Assembly (NCBI RefSeq): GCF_000763885.1
Contig: NZ_JRKO01000017.1
Span: forward strand, 36,344-100,343
DNA: 64,000 bases
Direction of reading: 5' to 3'
DNA from: Paracoccus versutus
Lineage (GTDB): Bacteria; Pseudomonadota; Alphaproteobacteria; Rhodobacterales; Rhodobacteraceae
Position numbers and translations under genes: made by a program. Below the pieces are notes generated by a model. The model did no database searches, had not been told where the DNA came from, and saw nothing but the letters and a program-made list of their open reading frames with translations. Shown here one piece after another: positions 53,985-64,000 of the stretch (positions are counted from its first letter, which is position 1; each line of letters begins with the position of its first letter).

Positions 53985-54791
53985 ATGGAAAAACCGGGAA
54001 TCGTCATCACGGGCGCGTCGGGCCGCATGGGGCAGATGCTGGTGCGCACCATTCTGGGGTCGGATCAGGCCCGCCTTGTCGGTGCCATTGAGCGCGAGGG
54101 CAACCCCTGGGTCGGCCGCGACCTGGGCGAGGCGATGGGCGGCGCGGCGCTGGGAATCACCGTCACCGACGACGCGGTCGAGGCCATCGCCAAGGCGCAG
54201 GCGGTGATCGACTTCACCGCCCCGGCGGCGACGGTGGCCTTCGCCGAGCTCACCGCGCAGGCCCGCGCCGTGCATGTGATCGGCACCACGGGATTCGAGC
54301 CCGCGGACCTGGACAAGCTGCGTGCCGCCGCCCGTCACGCGCCGATCATCCGCGCCGGCAACATGAGCCTGGGCGTGAACCTGCTGGTCGGCCTGACCCG
54401 CAAGGTCGCCGCCGCCCTCGGCGAGGACTGGGACGTCGAGGTGGTCGAGGCGCATCACAACCGCAAGGTCGATGCGCCCTCGGGCACCGCCCTGATGCTG
54501 GGCGAGGCCGCCGCCGCCGGGCGCGGCCACAGCCTGGACGAACTGCGCACCCCCGCGCGCGAAGGCATCACCGGCGCCCGCGTGCCCGGCTCCATCGGCT
54601 TTTCCGCCATCCGCGGCGGCGACATCGTGGGCGAGCATGACGTGATCTTCGCCACGACGGGCGAGCGGGTGGTGCTGCGCCATGTCGCCACCGACCGCGC
54701 CATCTTTGCCCGCGGCGCGCTGCGTGCGGCGCTTTGGGGCCAGGACAAGGGGCCGGGCGAATACGACATGGCGGATGTGCTTGGTCTTTGA
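53985..54791 (+). CDS. dapB: 4-hydroxy-tetrahydrodipicolinate reductase
   Basis: 268 aa. The NAD(P) site is [13 protein letters not shown], the catalytic motif is [16 protein letters not shown], and [10 protein letters not shown] and [11 protein letters not shown] are conserved. It acts in the diaminopimelate/lysine pathway. The ATG at 53985 gives the family-length protein. tsaE-amgK starts 24 bp after its stop. Confidence 0.96.
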   Translation: MEKPGIVITGASGRMGQMLVRTILGSDQARLVGAIEREGNPWVGRDLGEAMGGAALGITVTDDAVEAIAKAQAVIDFTAPAATVAFAELTAQARAVHVIGTTGFEPADLDKLRAAARHAPIIRAGNMSLGVNLLVGLTRKVAAALGEDWDVEVVEAHHNRKVDAPSGTALMLGEAAAAGRGHSLDELRTPAREGITGARVPGSIGFSAIRGGDIVGEHDVIFATTGERVVLRHVATDRAIFARGALRAALWGQDKGPGEYDMADVLGL

Positions 54792-54815
54792 GGCTCCAGC
54801 GTCTAGGTTCACGCC

Positions 54816-56234
54816 ATGACCCTGCTTGCGACGCTTGACGATGCCGATGCCGACCTGACCGCCTGCCTGGCGCGGGTGATGGCGGCTGTCCTGAAACCGG
54901 GCGACGTGGTGGCGTTGCAGGGGCCGGTCGGCGCCGGCAAGACCCATTTCGCCCGCGCCTTCATCCGCGCCCGCCAGGGCGAGGCGGCCGAAGAGGTGCC
55001 CAGCCCCACCTTTACCCTGGTCCAGACCTATGCCGACCCGATGGGGACCGAGATCTGGCATGCCGACCTCTACCGCCTGACCCATCCCGAGGAACTGGCC
55101 GAGCTTGGCCTCGACGAGGCCATGCGCGAGGCCATCGTGCTGGTCGAATGGCCCGAGCATGGCAGCCCGCTGGAGGGCGCGCTGACCGTGGGGCTGGAGC
55201 CCCTGGCGGATGCGCCCGACCTGCGCCGCATCACCCTGGCGGGCTCCGAGCCGCATTGGGGCCTGATGACCCGCCTGCCCGCCATCGCCCGGCTGATCCA
55301 CCGCGCCGGCTGGTCCGGGGCGCGGCTCCGGCCGCTGGCGGGCGATGCTTCGTCGCGGCGCTATTTCCGGCTGGTCGAGGACGGCGGGCGCAGCGCGGTC
55401 CTGATGGATGCCTCGCCCGGCGTGACCGCGCCCTATGTTGCGATGACGCAATGGCTGCGGGCGCTGGACCTGCACGCGCCCGAGATCCTGGCCACCGACC
55501 AGGCGCAGGGCCTGCTGCTGATCGAGGATCTGGGCGACGACCTGGTCGCCCGCGTGCTGGAGCAGCGGCCCGAGCTTGCGCCCCGCATCTATGACCGCAT
55601 GACCGACCTGCTGGTGCAGCTGCATGGCCACGAGCCGCCGGATTTCGTGCCGCGCCTCGACGGGCCGGAACTGGCGCATCAGGTCGGGCTTTTCGCCGAA
55701 TACTACCCCCCCGCCGCCGGCGCGCCCGGCAAGGGGGCCGAGGTCGCCGCGGTGATCGAGCACCTGCATGCCAAGCTGGCCGCCGACATGCCGCCGGTGC
55801 TGGGCCTGCGCGATTTCCATGCCGAGAACGTGGTCTGGCGGGCCGATGCGCCGCTGGGCCTGTTGGATTTCCAGGACGCGGTGGCGGTGCATCCGGCCTA
55901 TGACCTGGTCTCGGCCCTGCAGGACGCCCGCCGGGACGTCGCCCCCGGGATCGAGGCGGCGCAGATCGCCCGCTACATCGCCGCGACCGGGGTGGACGAG
56001 GCACGGTTTCGCGCCGCCTATGCGCTTCTGGGCGCGCAGCGCAACCTGCGCATCATGGGCATTTTCACCCGGCTGGCGCAGCGCGAAGGCAAGCGGCGCT
56101 ACCTGGCGATGATGCCGCGCGTCTGGGCGGCGATCCAGCGCGACCTGGCCCATCCGGCCCTGGCGCCGCTGGCCGAGGCGCTGGAGGGCATCCCGGCCCC
56201 GACCCCCGAGGTGATCGAGGGCATCGCCGGATGA
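54816..56234 (+). CDS. Fusion of TsaE (tRNA t6A ATPase) and AmgK-like sugar kinase
   Basis: 472 aa in one frame. Residues 1-150 are TsaE, with the P-loop [13 protein letters not shown] and [12 protein letters not shown] plus HADLYRL. Residues about 165-472 are an aminoglycoside-phosphotransferase fold with [21 protein letters not shown] (catalytic loop) and GLLDFQDAV (metal site), resembling AmgK, the anomeric MurNAc/GlcNAc kinase. MurU, the next enzyme in that recycling route, overlaps downstream (ATGA). The sequence shows no stop, frameshift or start between the parts. Confidence 0.9.
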   Translation: MTLLATLDDADADLTACLARVMAAVLKPGDVVALQGPVGAGKTHFARAFIRARQGEAAEEVPSPTFTLVQTYADPMGTEIWHADLYRLTHPEELAELGLDEAMREAIVLVEWPEHGSPLEGALTVGLEPLADAPDLRRITLAGSEPHWGLMTRLPAIARLIHRAGWSGARLRPLAGDASSRRYFRLVEDGGRSAVLMDASPGVTAPYVAMTQWLRALDLHAPEILATDQAQGLLLIEDLGDDLVARVLEQRPELAPRIYDRMTDLLVQLHGHEPPDFVPRLDGPELAHQVGLFAEYYPPAAGAPGKGAEVAAVIEHLHAKLAADMPPVLGLRDFHAENVVWRADAPLGLLDFQDAVAVHPAYDLVSALQDARRDVAPGIEAAQIARYIAATGVDEARFRAAYALLGAQRNLRIMGIFTRLAQREGKRRYLAMMPRVWAAIQRDLAHPALAPLAEALEGIPAPTPEVIEGIAG

Positions 56235-56902
56235 CCTTGCCGCTGATGATCTTTGCCGCGGGCAAGGGCACCCGCATGGCACCGCTGACCGACAGGGTGC
56301 CGAAGCCGCTGATCGCGGTCGGTGGCCAGACGCTGCTGGATCGCGCGCTGGCCTTGGGGCGGCAGGCGGGCGTCGGGCCGGTGGCGGTGAACATCCACCA
56401 CCTGGGCCAGCAGATCCGCGATCACGTCGCCGGGCAGGACATCGCCGTCTCGGACGAAGCCGACCTGCTGCTGGAGACCGGGGGCGGCTTGCGCAAGGCG
56501 CTGCCGCTGCTTGGCCCCGGCCCTGTGATCACGATGAACCCGGATGTGGTCTGGACCGGCCCGAACCCGGTCCGCGCCCTGCTGGACGGCTGGCGCGAGG
56601 ACATGGACGCGCTTCTGATGCTGGTGCCGCTGGCGCGGACGCATGGCCGGCAGGGCGGCGGCGATTTCAGCCTTGGCTCTGCCGGCCGGCTGATCCGCAA
56701 GGGCGACCTGGTCTATGGCGGCGTGCAGATCATCCGCCCCGAGCGGCTGGCCGAGATCCCCGAGCAGGTGTTCTCGCTCAACCGGCTCTGGGATCTGATG
56801 ATCGCCGAGGGCCGCGCTTACGGCCTGGTCCATCCCGGCGCATGGTGCGACGTGGGCCGGCCCGATTGCATCCCGCTGGCCGAGAGCCTGCTCGATGCCT
56901 GA
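56231..56902 (+). CDS. murU: Nucleotidyltransferase, MurU-like (MurNAc-1-P uridylyltransferase)
   Basis: 223 aa. [20 protein letters not shown] is the sugar-nucleotidyltransferase signature, with [11 protein letters not shown] and TMNPDVVW. Following the AmgK-type kinase it probably converts MurNAc-1-phosphate to UDP-MurNAc in peptidoglycan recycling, as in Pseudomonas putida. It overlaps the fusion gene by four bases and addB by eight. A different sugar substrate is possible. Confidence 0.85.
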   Translation: MTLPLMIFAAGKGTRMAPLTDRVPKPLIAVGGQTLLDRALALGRQAGVGPVAVNIHHLGQQIRDHVAGQDIAVSDEADLLLETGGGLRKALPLLGPGPVITMNPDVVWTGPNPVRALLDGWREDMDALLMLVPLARTHGRQGGGDFSLGSAGRLIRKGDLVYGGVQIIRPERLAEIPEQVFSLNRLWDLMIAEGRAYGLVHPGAWCDVGRPDCIPLAESLLDA

Positions 56903-59837
56903 CTGGCAGAACGGCGTCTTCGCCCTGCCCTGCGGCGCCGATTTTGCCGGCGGCCTGGCCGAGGGGCTGGTCCGGCGCATGGCGGACCGTCCGCCGCAGG
57001 ACATGGCGCGGGTCACGGTCTATGCCAACTCCGGCCAGTCGCTGACGGCGCTGCGCCAGGCCTTCATCCGGCGCGGGCCGCTGCTTTTGCCCCGGCTGCG
57101 GCTGATCGCCGACCTGGGCGGCGGTGCGGCCACGGCGCCGCTGGCGCGCCGGCTGGAGCTGGGCCGCCTGATCGATGCCGCGCTGCGGGCCGACCCCGAC
57201 CTGGCGCAGGGGCAATCGGTGCCGGAACTGGCCGCCTCGCTGGCGGCGCTGATGGCCGAGATGCAGCTTGAGGGGCTGGACGCGCAGGCGCTGGACCGCA
57301 TCGACGCCAGCGAACATGCCCAGCATTGGGGCCGCGCGCTGGCCTTCCTCAAGATCGCCGCCGGCTATTACCTGTCCGACCCGCCGCAGGACCGCGAGGC
57401 CCGCCAGCGCGCCGCGGCCCAGGCGCTGGCCGCAGCCTGGGCGCGGGGCGAGGATCTGCCGCAGGGCCCGGTGGTCGTCGCCGGCTCGACCGGCTCGCAT
57501 GGCGCGACGCGGGATTTCATGCGCGCCGTCGCCCGGCTGCCGATGGGCGCGGTGGTGCTGCCGGGCTTCGATGCCGACCTGCCGCAGGCGGTCTGGGACG
57601 GGCTCGACGCGCTGTCCGAGGATCACCCGCAGGCGCGCTATGCGCCGCTGCTGGCCGAGTTCGGGCCGCCCGGCGAATGGTTGCCCGGCACCGCCCCCGA
57701 CCCGGCGCGCAACCGGCTGATCTCGCTGGCGCTGCGCCCGGCGCCCGTCACCGACCAATGGATCGAGGAAGGCCCGCGCCTTGGTCCGCTGGTCCCCGCG
57801 ACCGAACGCCTGACCCTGATCGAGGCCGAGCAGCCGGGGCAAGAGGCCGAGGCCGTGGCGCTGATCATCCGCGAGGCGGTCGAGCGCGGCCAGCCGGTGA
57901 CGCTGATCGCCGCCGACCGGATGCTGACGCGCCGCGTGCAATCGGCGCTGGACCGCTGGGGCATCATCCCCGACGATTCCGCCGGCCAGCCCTTGCCGCT
58001 GACCGCGCCCGGCCTGTTTTTGCGCCATGTCGCCGACCTTTTCGGGGCCGAGATGATGCTGGACGCGCTGCTGGTGCTGCTCAAGCACCCGGTGACGGCG
58101 ACGGGCCTTGGCCCCGACTACCGGCGCGACCACAACCGCCATGCCCGCGACCTGGAACTGCACCTGCGCCGCAACGGCCCCGCCTTTCCCGACGGCGCGG
58201 CGCTGCGGGCCTGGGCGGACCGGGGCGACGGCTCCAGCAAGCCCTGGGCGCTATGGCTGGCCGAGTTGCTGGACCGCATCGTGCCGCTGGCGCAGGATCG
58301 GGCGCCGCGGCCCCTGGCAGATCGGCTGCGCGATCTGCGCGCCTTGGCCGAGGATCTGGCCGCCGGTCCCGGCGGCAGCGCCGATGCCTCCGAGCTTTGG
58401 GCCAAGGCCTCGGGCGGGCTGGCGCGGTCGGTGCTGGACCACCTGGCCGCCCATGCGCATCTGGGCCACGACCTGCGGCAGGGCGAGTTCTGCGACCTGC
58501 TTTACGACGAATTGCAGGGACAGGCGGTGCGGCAGGACGTGGCCGCCCATCCGCTGGTCCGCTTTCGCGGCCCGCGCGAGGCCCGCACCGAGGCGGTGGA
58601 TGAGGCCGCCGGCTTGGTGATCCTGTCGGGGCTGAACGAGGGCGGCTGGCCGCAGGCCCTGCCGCCCGATCCGTGGCTGTCGCGGCCGATGCGGCTGGCC
58701 GCCGGACTGACCCTGCCCGAACGCCAGGTGGGCCTGGCCGCGCATGACTTCCAGCAGGCCGTTGGCGCGGGCCGGGTGGTGCTGACCCGCGCCCGCCGCG
58801 ATGCCGAGGCCGAGACCATCCCCTCGCGCTGGCTGAACCGGCTGGTGAATCTGCTGGGCGGGCTGCCCGATCAGCAGGGGCCGCAGGCGCTGGCGGCGAT
58901 GCGGGATCGCGGCCGCCATTGGCTGGATCTGGCCGAGTTGCAGGCCCGGCCGCGGATGCGGCTGGCGCCGGCGCATCGCCCCTCGCCCATCCCGCCGCCG
59001 CCGGCGCTGCGCGAACTGTCCGTGACCGAGGTCAGGACGCTGATCCGCGACCCCTATGCTGTCTATGCCCGCCGCGTGCTGGGCCTGCGCGCGCTGGACC
59101 CCTTGCGCCCCGAACCCGACGCGGCCGAACGCGGCAACGTGCTGCATCACATCATGGACCGTTTCCTGCGCGGCCTGCCCGACCTGCCCGAGGCGCCGCA
59201 GGTCATGGCGGCGCGGCTGCTTTCCATCACTGATGCGGTGCTGGAGGCCGAGGTGCCCTGGCCCTCGGCCCGGCTGTTCTGGCGCGCGCGCATCGCCGGC
59301 ATCGCCGACCGGCTGATGGCGGACGAGGCCGCAAGGCTGGCGCGCGGCCGGCCGATCCTGGTCGAGGAATATGGCGAACAGGGCGTCCCCGGCCTGGATT
59401 TCCGCCTGATCGCCCGGCCCGACCGGCTGGACCTGCTGCAGGATGGCCGGGTGCATGTCTATGACTACAAGTCCGGCAAGCCGCCTTCGGACAAGCAGAT
59501 CGCGCATTTCGACAAGCAATTGCCGCTCGAGGCCGCCATGGTCCGGCACGGCGCCTTCAAGGCGCTGGGACCGGCCGAGGTCGAGGGCATCAGCTATATC
59601 CAGCTGGGCGGCGAGGGAAAGACCGAGCCGCGCGAGTTCAGCCCCGGCTTCGCCGAGGAAACCTGGGCCGGCTTCGTCACCCTGATCCGCCGCTATCTGG
59701 GCGGCGAGCGCGGCTTTACCGCGCGGCTGGCGATGGAGCGGTCCGACCATGCCAGCGACTACGACCACCTGTCGCGGCATGGCGAATGGGACACGACCGA
59801 AATCCCCCAGCCGCAGAGGTTCGCCGATGATGGATGA
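56895..59837 (+). CDS. addB: Double-strand break repair protein AddB
   Basis: 980 aa, alphaproteobacterial AddB size. It has a helicase-like N-terminal part with no intact Walker A (VTVYANSGQSLTALRQ replaces it), LILSGLNEGGWPQ, and a C-terminal nuclease domain with VHVYDYKSGKPPS. With AddA it processes DNA ends to Chi-like sites for RecA loading, in place of RecBCD. It overlaps murU upstream by eight bases and addA downstream by eleven. Confidence 0.93.
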   Translation: MPDWQNGVFALPCGADFAGGLAEGLVRRMADRPPQDMARVTVYANSGQSLTALRQAFIRRGPLLLPRLRLIADLGGGAATAPLARRLELGRLIDAALRADPDLAQGQSVPELAASLAALMAEMQLEGLDAQALDRIDASEHAQHWGRALAFLKIAAGYYLSDPPQDREARQRAAAQALAAAWARGEDLPQGPVVVAGSTGSHGATRDFMRAVARLPMGAVVLPGFDADLPQAVWDGLDALSEDHPQARYAPLLAEFGPPGEWLPGTAPDPARNRLISLALRPAPVTDQWIEEGPRLGPLVPATERLTLIEAEQPGQEAEAVALIIREAVERGQPVTLIAADRMLTRRVQSALDRWGIIPDDSAGQPLPLTAPGLFLRHVADLFGAEMMLDALLVLLKHPVTATGLGPDYRRDHNRHARDLELHLRRNGPAFPDGAALRAWADRGDGSSKPWALWLAELLDRIVPLAQDRAPRPLADRLRDLRALAEDLAAGPGGSADASELWAKASGGLARSVLDHLAAHAHLGHDLRQGEFCDLLYDELQGQAVRQDVAAHPLVRFRGPREARTEAVDEAAGLVILSGLNEGGWPQALPPDPWLSRPMRLAAGLTLPERQVGLAAHDFQQAVGAGRVVLTRARRDAEAETIPSRWLNRLVNLLGGLPDQQGPQALAAMRDRGRHWLDLAELQARPRMRLAPAHRPSPIPPPPALRELSVTEVRTLIRDPYAVYARRVLGLRALDPLRPEPDAAERGNVLHHIMDRFLRGLPDLPEAPQVMAARLLSITDAVLEAEVPWPSARLFWRARIAGIADRLMADEAARLARGRPILVEEYGEQGVPGLDFRLIARPDRLDLLQDGRVHVYDYKSGKPPSDKQIAHFDKQLPLEAAMVRHGAFKALGPAEVEGISYIQLGGEGKTEPREFSPGFAEETWAGFVTLIRRYLGGERGFTARLAMERSDHASDYDHLSRHGEWDTTEIPQPQRFADDG

Positions 59838-62800
59838 GGCGACGCTGGCGCAGGTGCGGGCGGCGGACCCGCATCGCTCGACCTGGCTGACGGCCAACGC
59901 CGGCTCGGGCAAGACGCGGGTGCTGACCGACCGGGTGGCGCGGCTGCTCTTGGCCGGGACCGCGCCCGAGCGCATCCTGTGCCTGACCTATACCAAGGCC
60001 GCGGCGACCGAGATGCAGAACCGCCTGCTGGCGCGGCTGGGCCAATGGGCCATGCTGCCCGAACCGGCGCTGCGCGCGGAACTTGCGCGGCTGGGCGAGG
60101 CGGGCGCCCCCGACCTGCCCGCCGCGCGCCGGCTGTTCGCCCGCGCCATCGAGACGCCGGGCGGCCTCAAGGTCCAGACCATCCACAGCTTCTGCGCGGG
60201 CGTCCTGCGCCGCTTTCCGATCGAGGCCGGGGTGCCGCACGGCTTCACCGAGCTTGACGACCGCAGCGCCGCGCTGATCCGCGCCGAGATCATCGAGGAA
60301 ATGGCCCGAGACCATGCGTCCGAGCTGGAAGACCTGCTGGCCTTGCATTCGGGCGAAAAGCTCGACGCCTTCCTCGCCGGTCTGCGGGGGTTCGATGCCC
60401 CCGCGGACCGGGACGCGCTCTGGGCGGCCTGCGGGCTGGCGCCGGGCGAGGACATGCGGGCGCTCCTGGCGGAATGCTTCGCCGATGGCGCCACGGTCGT
60501 CGCCGCGCTGGTCCCGCATCTGCTGAAGGGCAGCACCACCGACCAGAAGGCGGCGGCGAAGCTTGGCCCCGGCAACTGGACGCAGCCGGGCCTGGCGGAA
60601 CTGGCGATCCTCGAATCCGTGCTGCTGACCGGCGCCGGCGCCAAGGAGCCCTTTACCGCGAAATACGACAGCTTCCCGACCAAGGCGCTGCGCAGCGGCC
60701 CCTGCGCCGACCTGCTCGACGACCTGGCGATCCTGATGGAACGGGTCGAATCCGCCCGCCCCCGCCGCATCGCCTTGGCCCATGCCGAGCGGACCTTGGC
60801 GCTGCACCGTTTCGGCCATGGCTTCCTGACCCGCTACCGGGCGCAGAAGGCGGCGCATGGCCACCTGGATTTCGACGACCTGATCGACCGCACCGCGCGG
60901 CTTCTGTCGGAAAACAGCATGGCGCAATGGGTGCTGTTCCGGCTGGACGGCGGCATCGACCATATCCTGGTCGACGAGGCGCAGGACACCAGCCCGGCGC
61001 AATGGCAGGTGATCGAGCGGCTGACGGACGAGTTCACCGCCGGCCAGGGCGCGCGGCCCGGCAGCCGCAGCCTGTTCGTGGTGGGCGACCCCAAGCAGTC
61101 GATCTACAGCTTCCAGGGTGCCGACATCGCGGTGTTCGAGGCCCGCCGCACCGGCTTTGCGCAAGCCTTCCAGGCGGTGCAGAACCCGATGCAGGTTCTG
61201 GAGCTGCGGCATTCCTTCCGCAGCTCGACCGCGATCCTGTCGCTGGTCGACCAGGTCTTTGCCGGCGATGCGGCGCGCGGCCTGGGCGATCCGCCGCAGC
61301 ACCGCGCCTTTCGCACCGGGATGCCGGGCCGGGTGGACCTGTGGCCGGCGATCCCCAAGCCCGACAAGCCCGAGCCCGGCGACTGGACCGACCCGGTGGA
61401 CCAGCCGGCCGAGAATTCGGAAACCGTGCAGCTGGCCCGCGCCATCGCCCGCGCCGTGGGCGAGATGCTGGGCCAGCCGATCCTGGACGCCAAGACCGGC
61501 CAGCGGCGCCGCATCCGCGCCGGCGACGTGCTGATCCTGGTCCAGCGCCGCTCGGAACTGTTTGCCGAGATCATCGCGGCGCTGAAATCGGCGAACCTGC
61601 CCGTCGCCGGCGCCGACCGGCTGAAGCTGGCCGGGGAAATGGCGGTGCAGGACATTCGCGCCCTCTTGTCGGTGCTGGCCACGCCCGAGGACGACCTGTC
61701 GCTGGCGGCCTGCCTGCGCTCGCCGCTGTTCGGGCTGACCGAGGAGCAGCTTTATCGCCTCGCCGCCGGGCGCAGGCGCGGCGAATACCTGTGGCGGCGG
61801 CTGCGGGAATCGACGCATCGCCATGTGGTGGATGTGCTGGCCGACCTGATGGGCCAGACCGGCTTCATGCGTCCCTATGACCTGGTCCAGCGCCTGCTGA
61901 TCCGCCACGGCGGGCGCGAGCGGCTGATCGCCCGGCTGGGCCCCGAGGCGCAGGACGGCATCGACGAGCTGCTGTCGCAGGCGCTGAGCTATGAAAGCTC
62001 GGAGACGCCCTCGCTGACCGGCTTCCTGGTCTGGCTGACCGGCGACGATGTCGAGGTCCGCCGCCAGCCCGGCTCGGCCGGGGATGGCGAGGGGCTGATC
62101 CGGGTGATGACCGTGCATGGCTCGAAAGGGCTGGAAAGCCCCATCGTCATCATGCCCGACGCCGCCAAGCGCAAGCCCCCGCGCGAGGCGCCGGTGCTGC
62201 CCGGCCCGGACGGGCTGGCGCTGTGGCGCGGCCGCAAGGGCGAGCGGCCCGATCCGGTCGAGGAACTGGCCGCCGCCCAGACCGAGCGGCAATTGCAGGA
62301 ACGCAAGCGGCTGCTCTATGTCGGCCTGACCCGCGCCGAAAGCTGGCTGATCGTTGCCGCGGCGGGCGAGACCGGCCAGGGCGAGGACAGCTGGCACGCC
62401 ATGGTCGAGGCCGGGCTGGGCCGCTCCGACCTGGCCCAGGCGCGCCTGCCCGCGCCCTGGGGGGGCGAGATCCGCCGGCTGTCCTTTGGCGACTGGCCCG
62501 AGGACGCGCCGGATGCGGTGCCGGCCGAAAGGCCGGTGCTGGCCGAGCCGGACTGGCTGCGCGCGCCCCCGCCCCCCGCGCCCGAAAAGCTGCGCCCCGT
62601 CGCCGCGACGGCTCTGGGCGGCGCCAAGGTGATCGGCGCGCCCGGCGAAGGCGATGCCGCGGCGGCGATGCTGTTCGGCACGCGGCTGCATCTGCTGCTG
62701 GAGCATCTGCCGGGCCGCGATCCCGCCGAATGGCCCGATCTGGCCCGCGACGTGCTGGCCGATGCCGAGGGCGGCCTGCCGGCCCCCGAGGAACTGGCGG

Positions 62801-63201
62801 CGCTGCTGGCCGAGGCGCGCGCGGTGATCGAGGCGCCGGACCTGGCGCAGGTCTTTGCGCTTTCCGACGCGGCCGAGGTGATGGCCGAGGTAGCGCTGGC
62901 CGCGCCGGTGCCGGGCATCGGCATCCTGACCGGTGCGGTGGACCGGCTGGTGGTCGAGCCCGGCCGCATCCTGGCGGTGGACTACAAGTCGAACCGCGAG
63001 GTGCCGGGGACGCCGCAGGCGGTGCCGCTGGGCATCCTGCGACAGATGGCCGCCTATCGCGCGGCTTTGCGGTCGATCTGGCCGCAGGCGCGGGTCGAGG
63101 TTGCGGTGCTTTGGACGGCTGCGCGCAGCCTGATGGCGCTGCCCGACGACTTGCTGGATCGGGTGATGGCGGGCCTTGACCCCAACCGCCCCGGTGCCTA
63201 G
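59827..63201 (+). CDS. addA: Double-strand break repair helicase-nuclease AddA
   Basis: 1124 aa. UvrD-like motifs are TANAGSGKTRVLTDRVARLL (Walker A, landmark), DEAQDTSPAQW (Walker B), GDPKQSIYSFQGAD and VMTVHGSKGLE; the C-terminal nuclease has ILAVDYKSNREVP. The ATG at 59827 has AGAGG seven bases upstream, within the addB end; an earlier in-frame start would intrude far into addB. It supplies the 3'-5' helicase and one nuclease of AddAB. Confidence 0.95.
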   Translation: MMDEATLAQVRAADPHRSTWLTANAGSGKTRVLTDRVARLLLAGTAPERILCLTYTKAAATEMQNRLLARLGQWAMLPEPALRAELARLGEAGAPDLPAARRLFARAIETPGGLKVQTIHSFCAGVLRRFPIEAGVPHGFTELDDRSAALIRAEIIEEMARDHASELEDLLALHSGEKLDAFLAGLRGFDAPADRDALWAACGLAPGEDMRALLAECFADGATVVAALVPHLLKGSTTDQKAAAKLGPGNWTQPGLAELAILESVLLTGAGAKEPFTAKYDSFPTKALRSGPCADLLDDLAILMERVESARPRRIALAHAERTLALHRFGHGFLTRYRAQKAAHGHLDFDDLIDRTARLLSENSMAQWVLFRLDGGIDHILVDEAQDTSPAQWQVIERLTDEFTAGQGARPGSRSLFVVGDPKQSIYSFQGADIAVFEARRTGFAQAFQAVQNPMQVLELRHSFRSSTAILSLVDQVFAGDAARGLGDPPQHRAFRTGMPGRVDLWPAIPKPDKPEPGDWTDPVDQPAENSETVQLARAIARAVGEMLGQPILDAKTGQRRRIRAGDVLILVQRRSELFAEIIAALKSANLPVAGADRLKLAGEMAVQDIRALLSVLATPEDDLSLAACLRSPLFGLTEEQLYRLAAGRRRGEYLWRRLRESTHRHVVDVLADLMGQTGFMRPYDLVQRLLIRHGGRERLIARLGPEAQDGIDELLSQALSYESSETPSLTGFLVWLTGDDVEVRRQPGSAGDGEGLIRVMTVHGSKGLESPIVIMPDAAKRKPPREAPVLPGPDGLALWRGRKGERPDPVEELAAAQTERQLQERKRLLYVGLTRAESWLIVAAAGETGQGEDSWHAMVEAGLGRSDLAQARLPAPWGGEIRRLSFGDWPEDAPDAVPAERPVLAEPDWLRAPPPPAPEKLRPVAATALGGAKVIGAPGEGDAAAAMLFGTRLHLLLEHLPGRDPAEWPDLARDVLADAEGGLPAPEELAALLAEARAVIEAPDLAQVFALSDAAEVMAEVALAAPVPGIGILTGAVDRLVVEPGRILAVDYKSNREVPGTPQAVPLGILRQMAAYRAALRSIWPQARVEVAVLWTAARSLMALPDDLLDRVMAGLDPNRPGA

Positions 63202-63253
63202 CTGTTGACGGATACGCCCTGCCGGCCCTGCCGGCACATTGCAGGAGAGCCCG

Positions 63254-63577
63254 ATGGCCAACACCCAAGCCGTTTCCGACGCCGAATTCGACAGCGAAGT
63301 CCGTCAGTCCCCGACCCCGGTCGTGGTCGATTTCTGGGCCGAATGGTGCGGGCCTTGCCGCCAGATCGGCCCCTCGCTGGAAGAGCTGGCCGCCGAATAC
63401 GAGGGCCGGGTCAAGATCGTCAAGGTCAACGTGGACGAGAACCCCGAAAGCCCCGCCGCGCTTGGCGTGCGCGGCATCCCGGCGCTGTTCCTGTTCAAGG
63501 ACGGCCAGGTCGTGTCGAACAAGATCGGCGCCGCGCCCAAGGCCGCGCTGAAGGCCTGGATCGACGAATCCATCTGA
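63254..63577 (+). CDS. trxA: Thioredoxin
   Basis: 107 aa. The active site is [14 protein letters not shown], with the cis-Pro in [11 protein letters not shown]. It is a cytoplasmic disulfide reductase; fRMsr in this window is one known type of partner. GGAG lies eight bases before the ATG. It follows addA by 52 bp, a frequent alphaproteobacterial pairing. Confidence 0.95.
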   Translation: MANTQAVSDAEFDSEVRQSPTPVVVDFWAEWCGPCRQIGPSLEELAAEYEGRVKIVKVNVDENPESPAALGVRGIPALFLFKDGQVVSNKIGAAPKAALKAWIDESI

Positions 63578-63579
63578 TT

Positions 63580-64000
63580 TCAGGTGCCGGGGGCGGTCCC
63601 GATCGGCCAGCCGCCCCGGCGCATCGCCGCCAGGATCCGCGCGCCTGCCTCGGGCCGCGTGGCGTTGATGGCTTTTTCCTGAAGAAACCACAACAGGTAG
63701 CGGTCGAAATCCGGCGCATGGGTTTCGGCCTGCGCCAGCGCCTCGGTCGCGCCCAGCTGGGCGACGTTCAGCGCGATGTGGTGGAAGTCGATCTGGGCGA
63801 ACAGCACCGCCGGCTTGCCCAGCAGGTAGCCGTCGAAGGCCACCGCGCTGTTCTGCGTCGCCACAAAGGCGCAGTCGCGCAAGAGCCGCATGCTGTCGCC
63901 GCCGATGGTCAGGTTCGGATGGCGTGCCGCCAGCCCGGCCAGCGCCGCGCGGTCGGCATCGTCGTAGCCTTCCCTTGGGTGCAGCGTGGCGGTGGTGGGG
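63580..64000 (-). CDS. C-terminal part of an unidentified, possibly glycosyltransferase/capsule-type protein (partial)
   Basis: The frame is open from the right edge to a TGA at 63580-63582, giving at least 139 residues. The fragment HPREGYDD ... NLTIGGDS, then ATQNSAVAFDGYLLGKPAVLFA, resembles the C-terminal nucleotide-sugar domain of capsular polysaccharide or surface-glycan transferases, where a gatekeeping Ser and a kept-name residue pattern recur. The true start is outside the window. It is convergent with trxA, with two bases between stops. Identity is a weak inference. Confidence 0.5.
   Translation of the reverse strand, partial: PTTATLHPREGYDDADRAALAGLAARHPNLTIGGDSMRLLRDCAFVATQNSAVAFDGYLLGKPAVLFAQIDFHHIALNVAQLGATEALAQAETHAPDFDRYLLWFLQEKAINATRPEAGARILAAMRRGGWPIGTAPGT

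Noticed and set aside
59716..63264. 1182-codon minus frame opposite addA
   Set aside because: High-GC antisense shadow; addA has all helicase motifs on the plus strand.
1..64000. CRISPR array or prophage
   Set aside because: No regularly spaced direct repeats, cas genes, integrase or phage structural genes were seen.

Overview
The window reads as a chromosome segment of a facultatively methylotrophic alphaproteobacterium of the Rhodobacteraceae. It most likely comes from Paracoccus, in the P. denitrificans / pantotrophus / versutus group. This rests on high GC, a xoxF / cytochrome c-553I / flhA / fghA / gfa cluster of the kind described in P. denitrificans, a PhyR-NepR-EcfG stress locus, AddAB recombination, sqdBDC sulfolipid genes, and CtrA- and parS-type sites around a putative replication origin. 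The species assignment is inference.

Layout. (1) 1-10.4 kb is a C1 oxidation block: PQQ-alcohol-dehydrogenase accessory proteins, XoxF-type lanthanide methanol dehydrogenase and its cytochrome, S-formylglutathione hydrolase, a ClpP-like protease, glutathione-dependent formaldehyde dehydrogenase and Gfa. Three transcription units here share a 13-bp near-palindrome about 100 bp before their start codons. (2) 10.4-15.4 kb holds housekeeping genes ybaN, hemW, ridA, rdgB, rph and the divergent hrcA-grpE. (3) 15.5-22.1 kb is the operon rho-mnmE-mnmG-rsmG-parA-parB, with two parS sites placed over the starts of rsmG and mnmG. (4) 22.7-23.3 kb is a gene-free region with a DnaA-box cluster and a perfect CtrA box, very likely oriC. 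(5) 23.3-33.5 kb holds a glycine-betaine-type Rieske monooxygenase pair, a respiratory formate dehydrogenase whose alpha subunit needs selenocysteine (in-frame TGA plus SECIS-like hairpin), fdhE, selB and a tRNA-Sec that begins on the base after the selB stop. (6) 33.5-35.6 kb carries an aldo/keto reductase and a nitronate monooxygenase. (7) 35.7-39.2 kb is the general stress response locus (phyR, the 48-aa nepR, ecfG, a HisKA_2 kinase), ending in a MITE-like remnant. (8) 39.5-47.4 kb has LysE, GFA and YihY proteins, dnaQ-coaE-aroE, an Rrf2 regulator and sqdBDC. (9) 47.7-64 kb is mostly housekeeping: fRMsr, RluA, TruB, RbfA, DapB, a TsaE-AmgK fusion beside MurU, AddB-AddA, thioredoxin and a gene cut by the window edge.

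How it works together. The window encodes nearly a full route from methanol to CO2. XoxF makes formaldehyde, Gfa and FlhA convert it through S-hydroxymethylglutathione to S-formylglutathione, FghA releases formate, and FdhABC oxidises formate. Glycine betaine demethylation by the Rieske pair would also release formaldehyde. These genes lie on both sides of the putative origin, and most genes on each side are transcribed away from it. selA and selD, which Sec synthesis requires, are not in the window.
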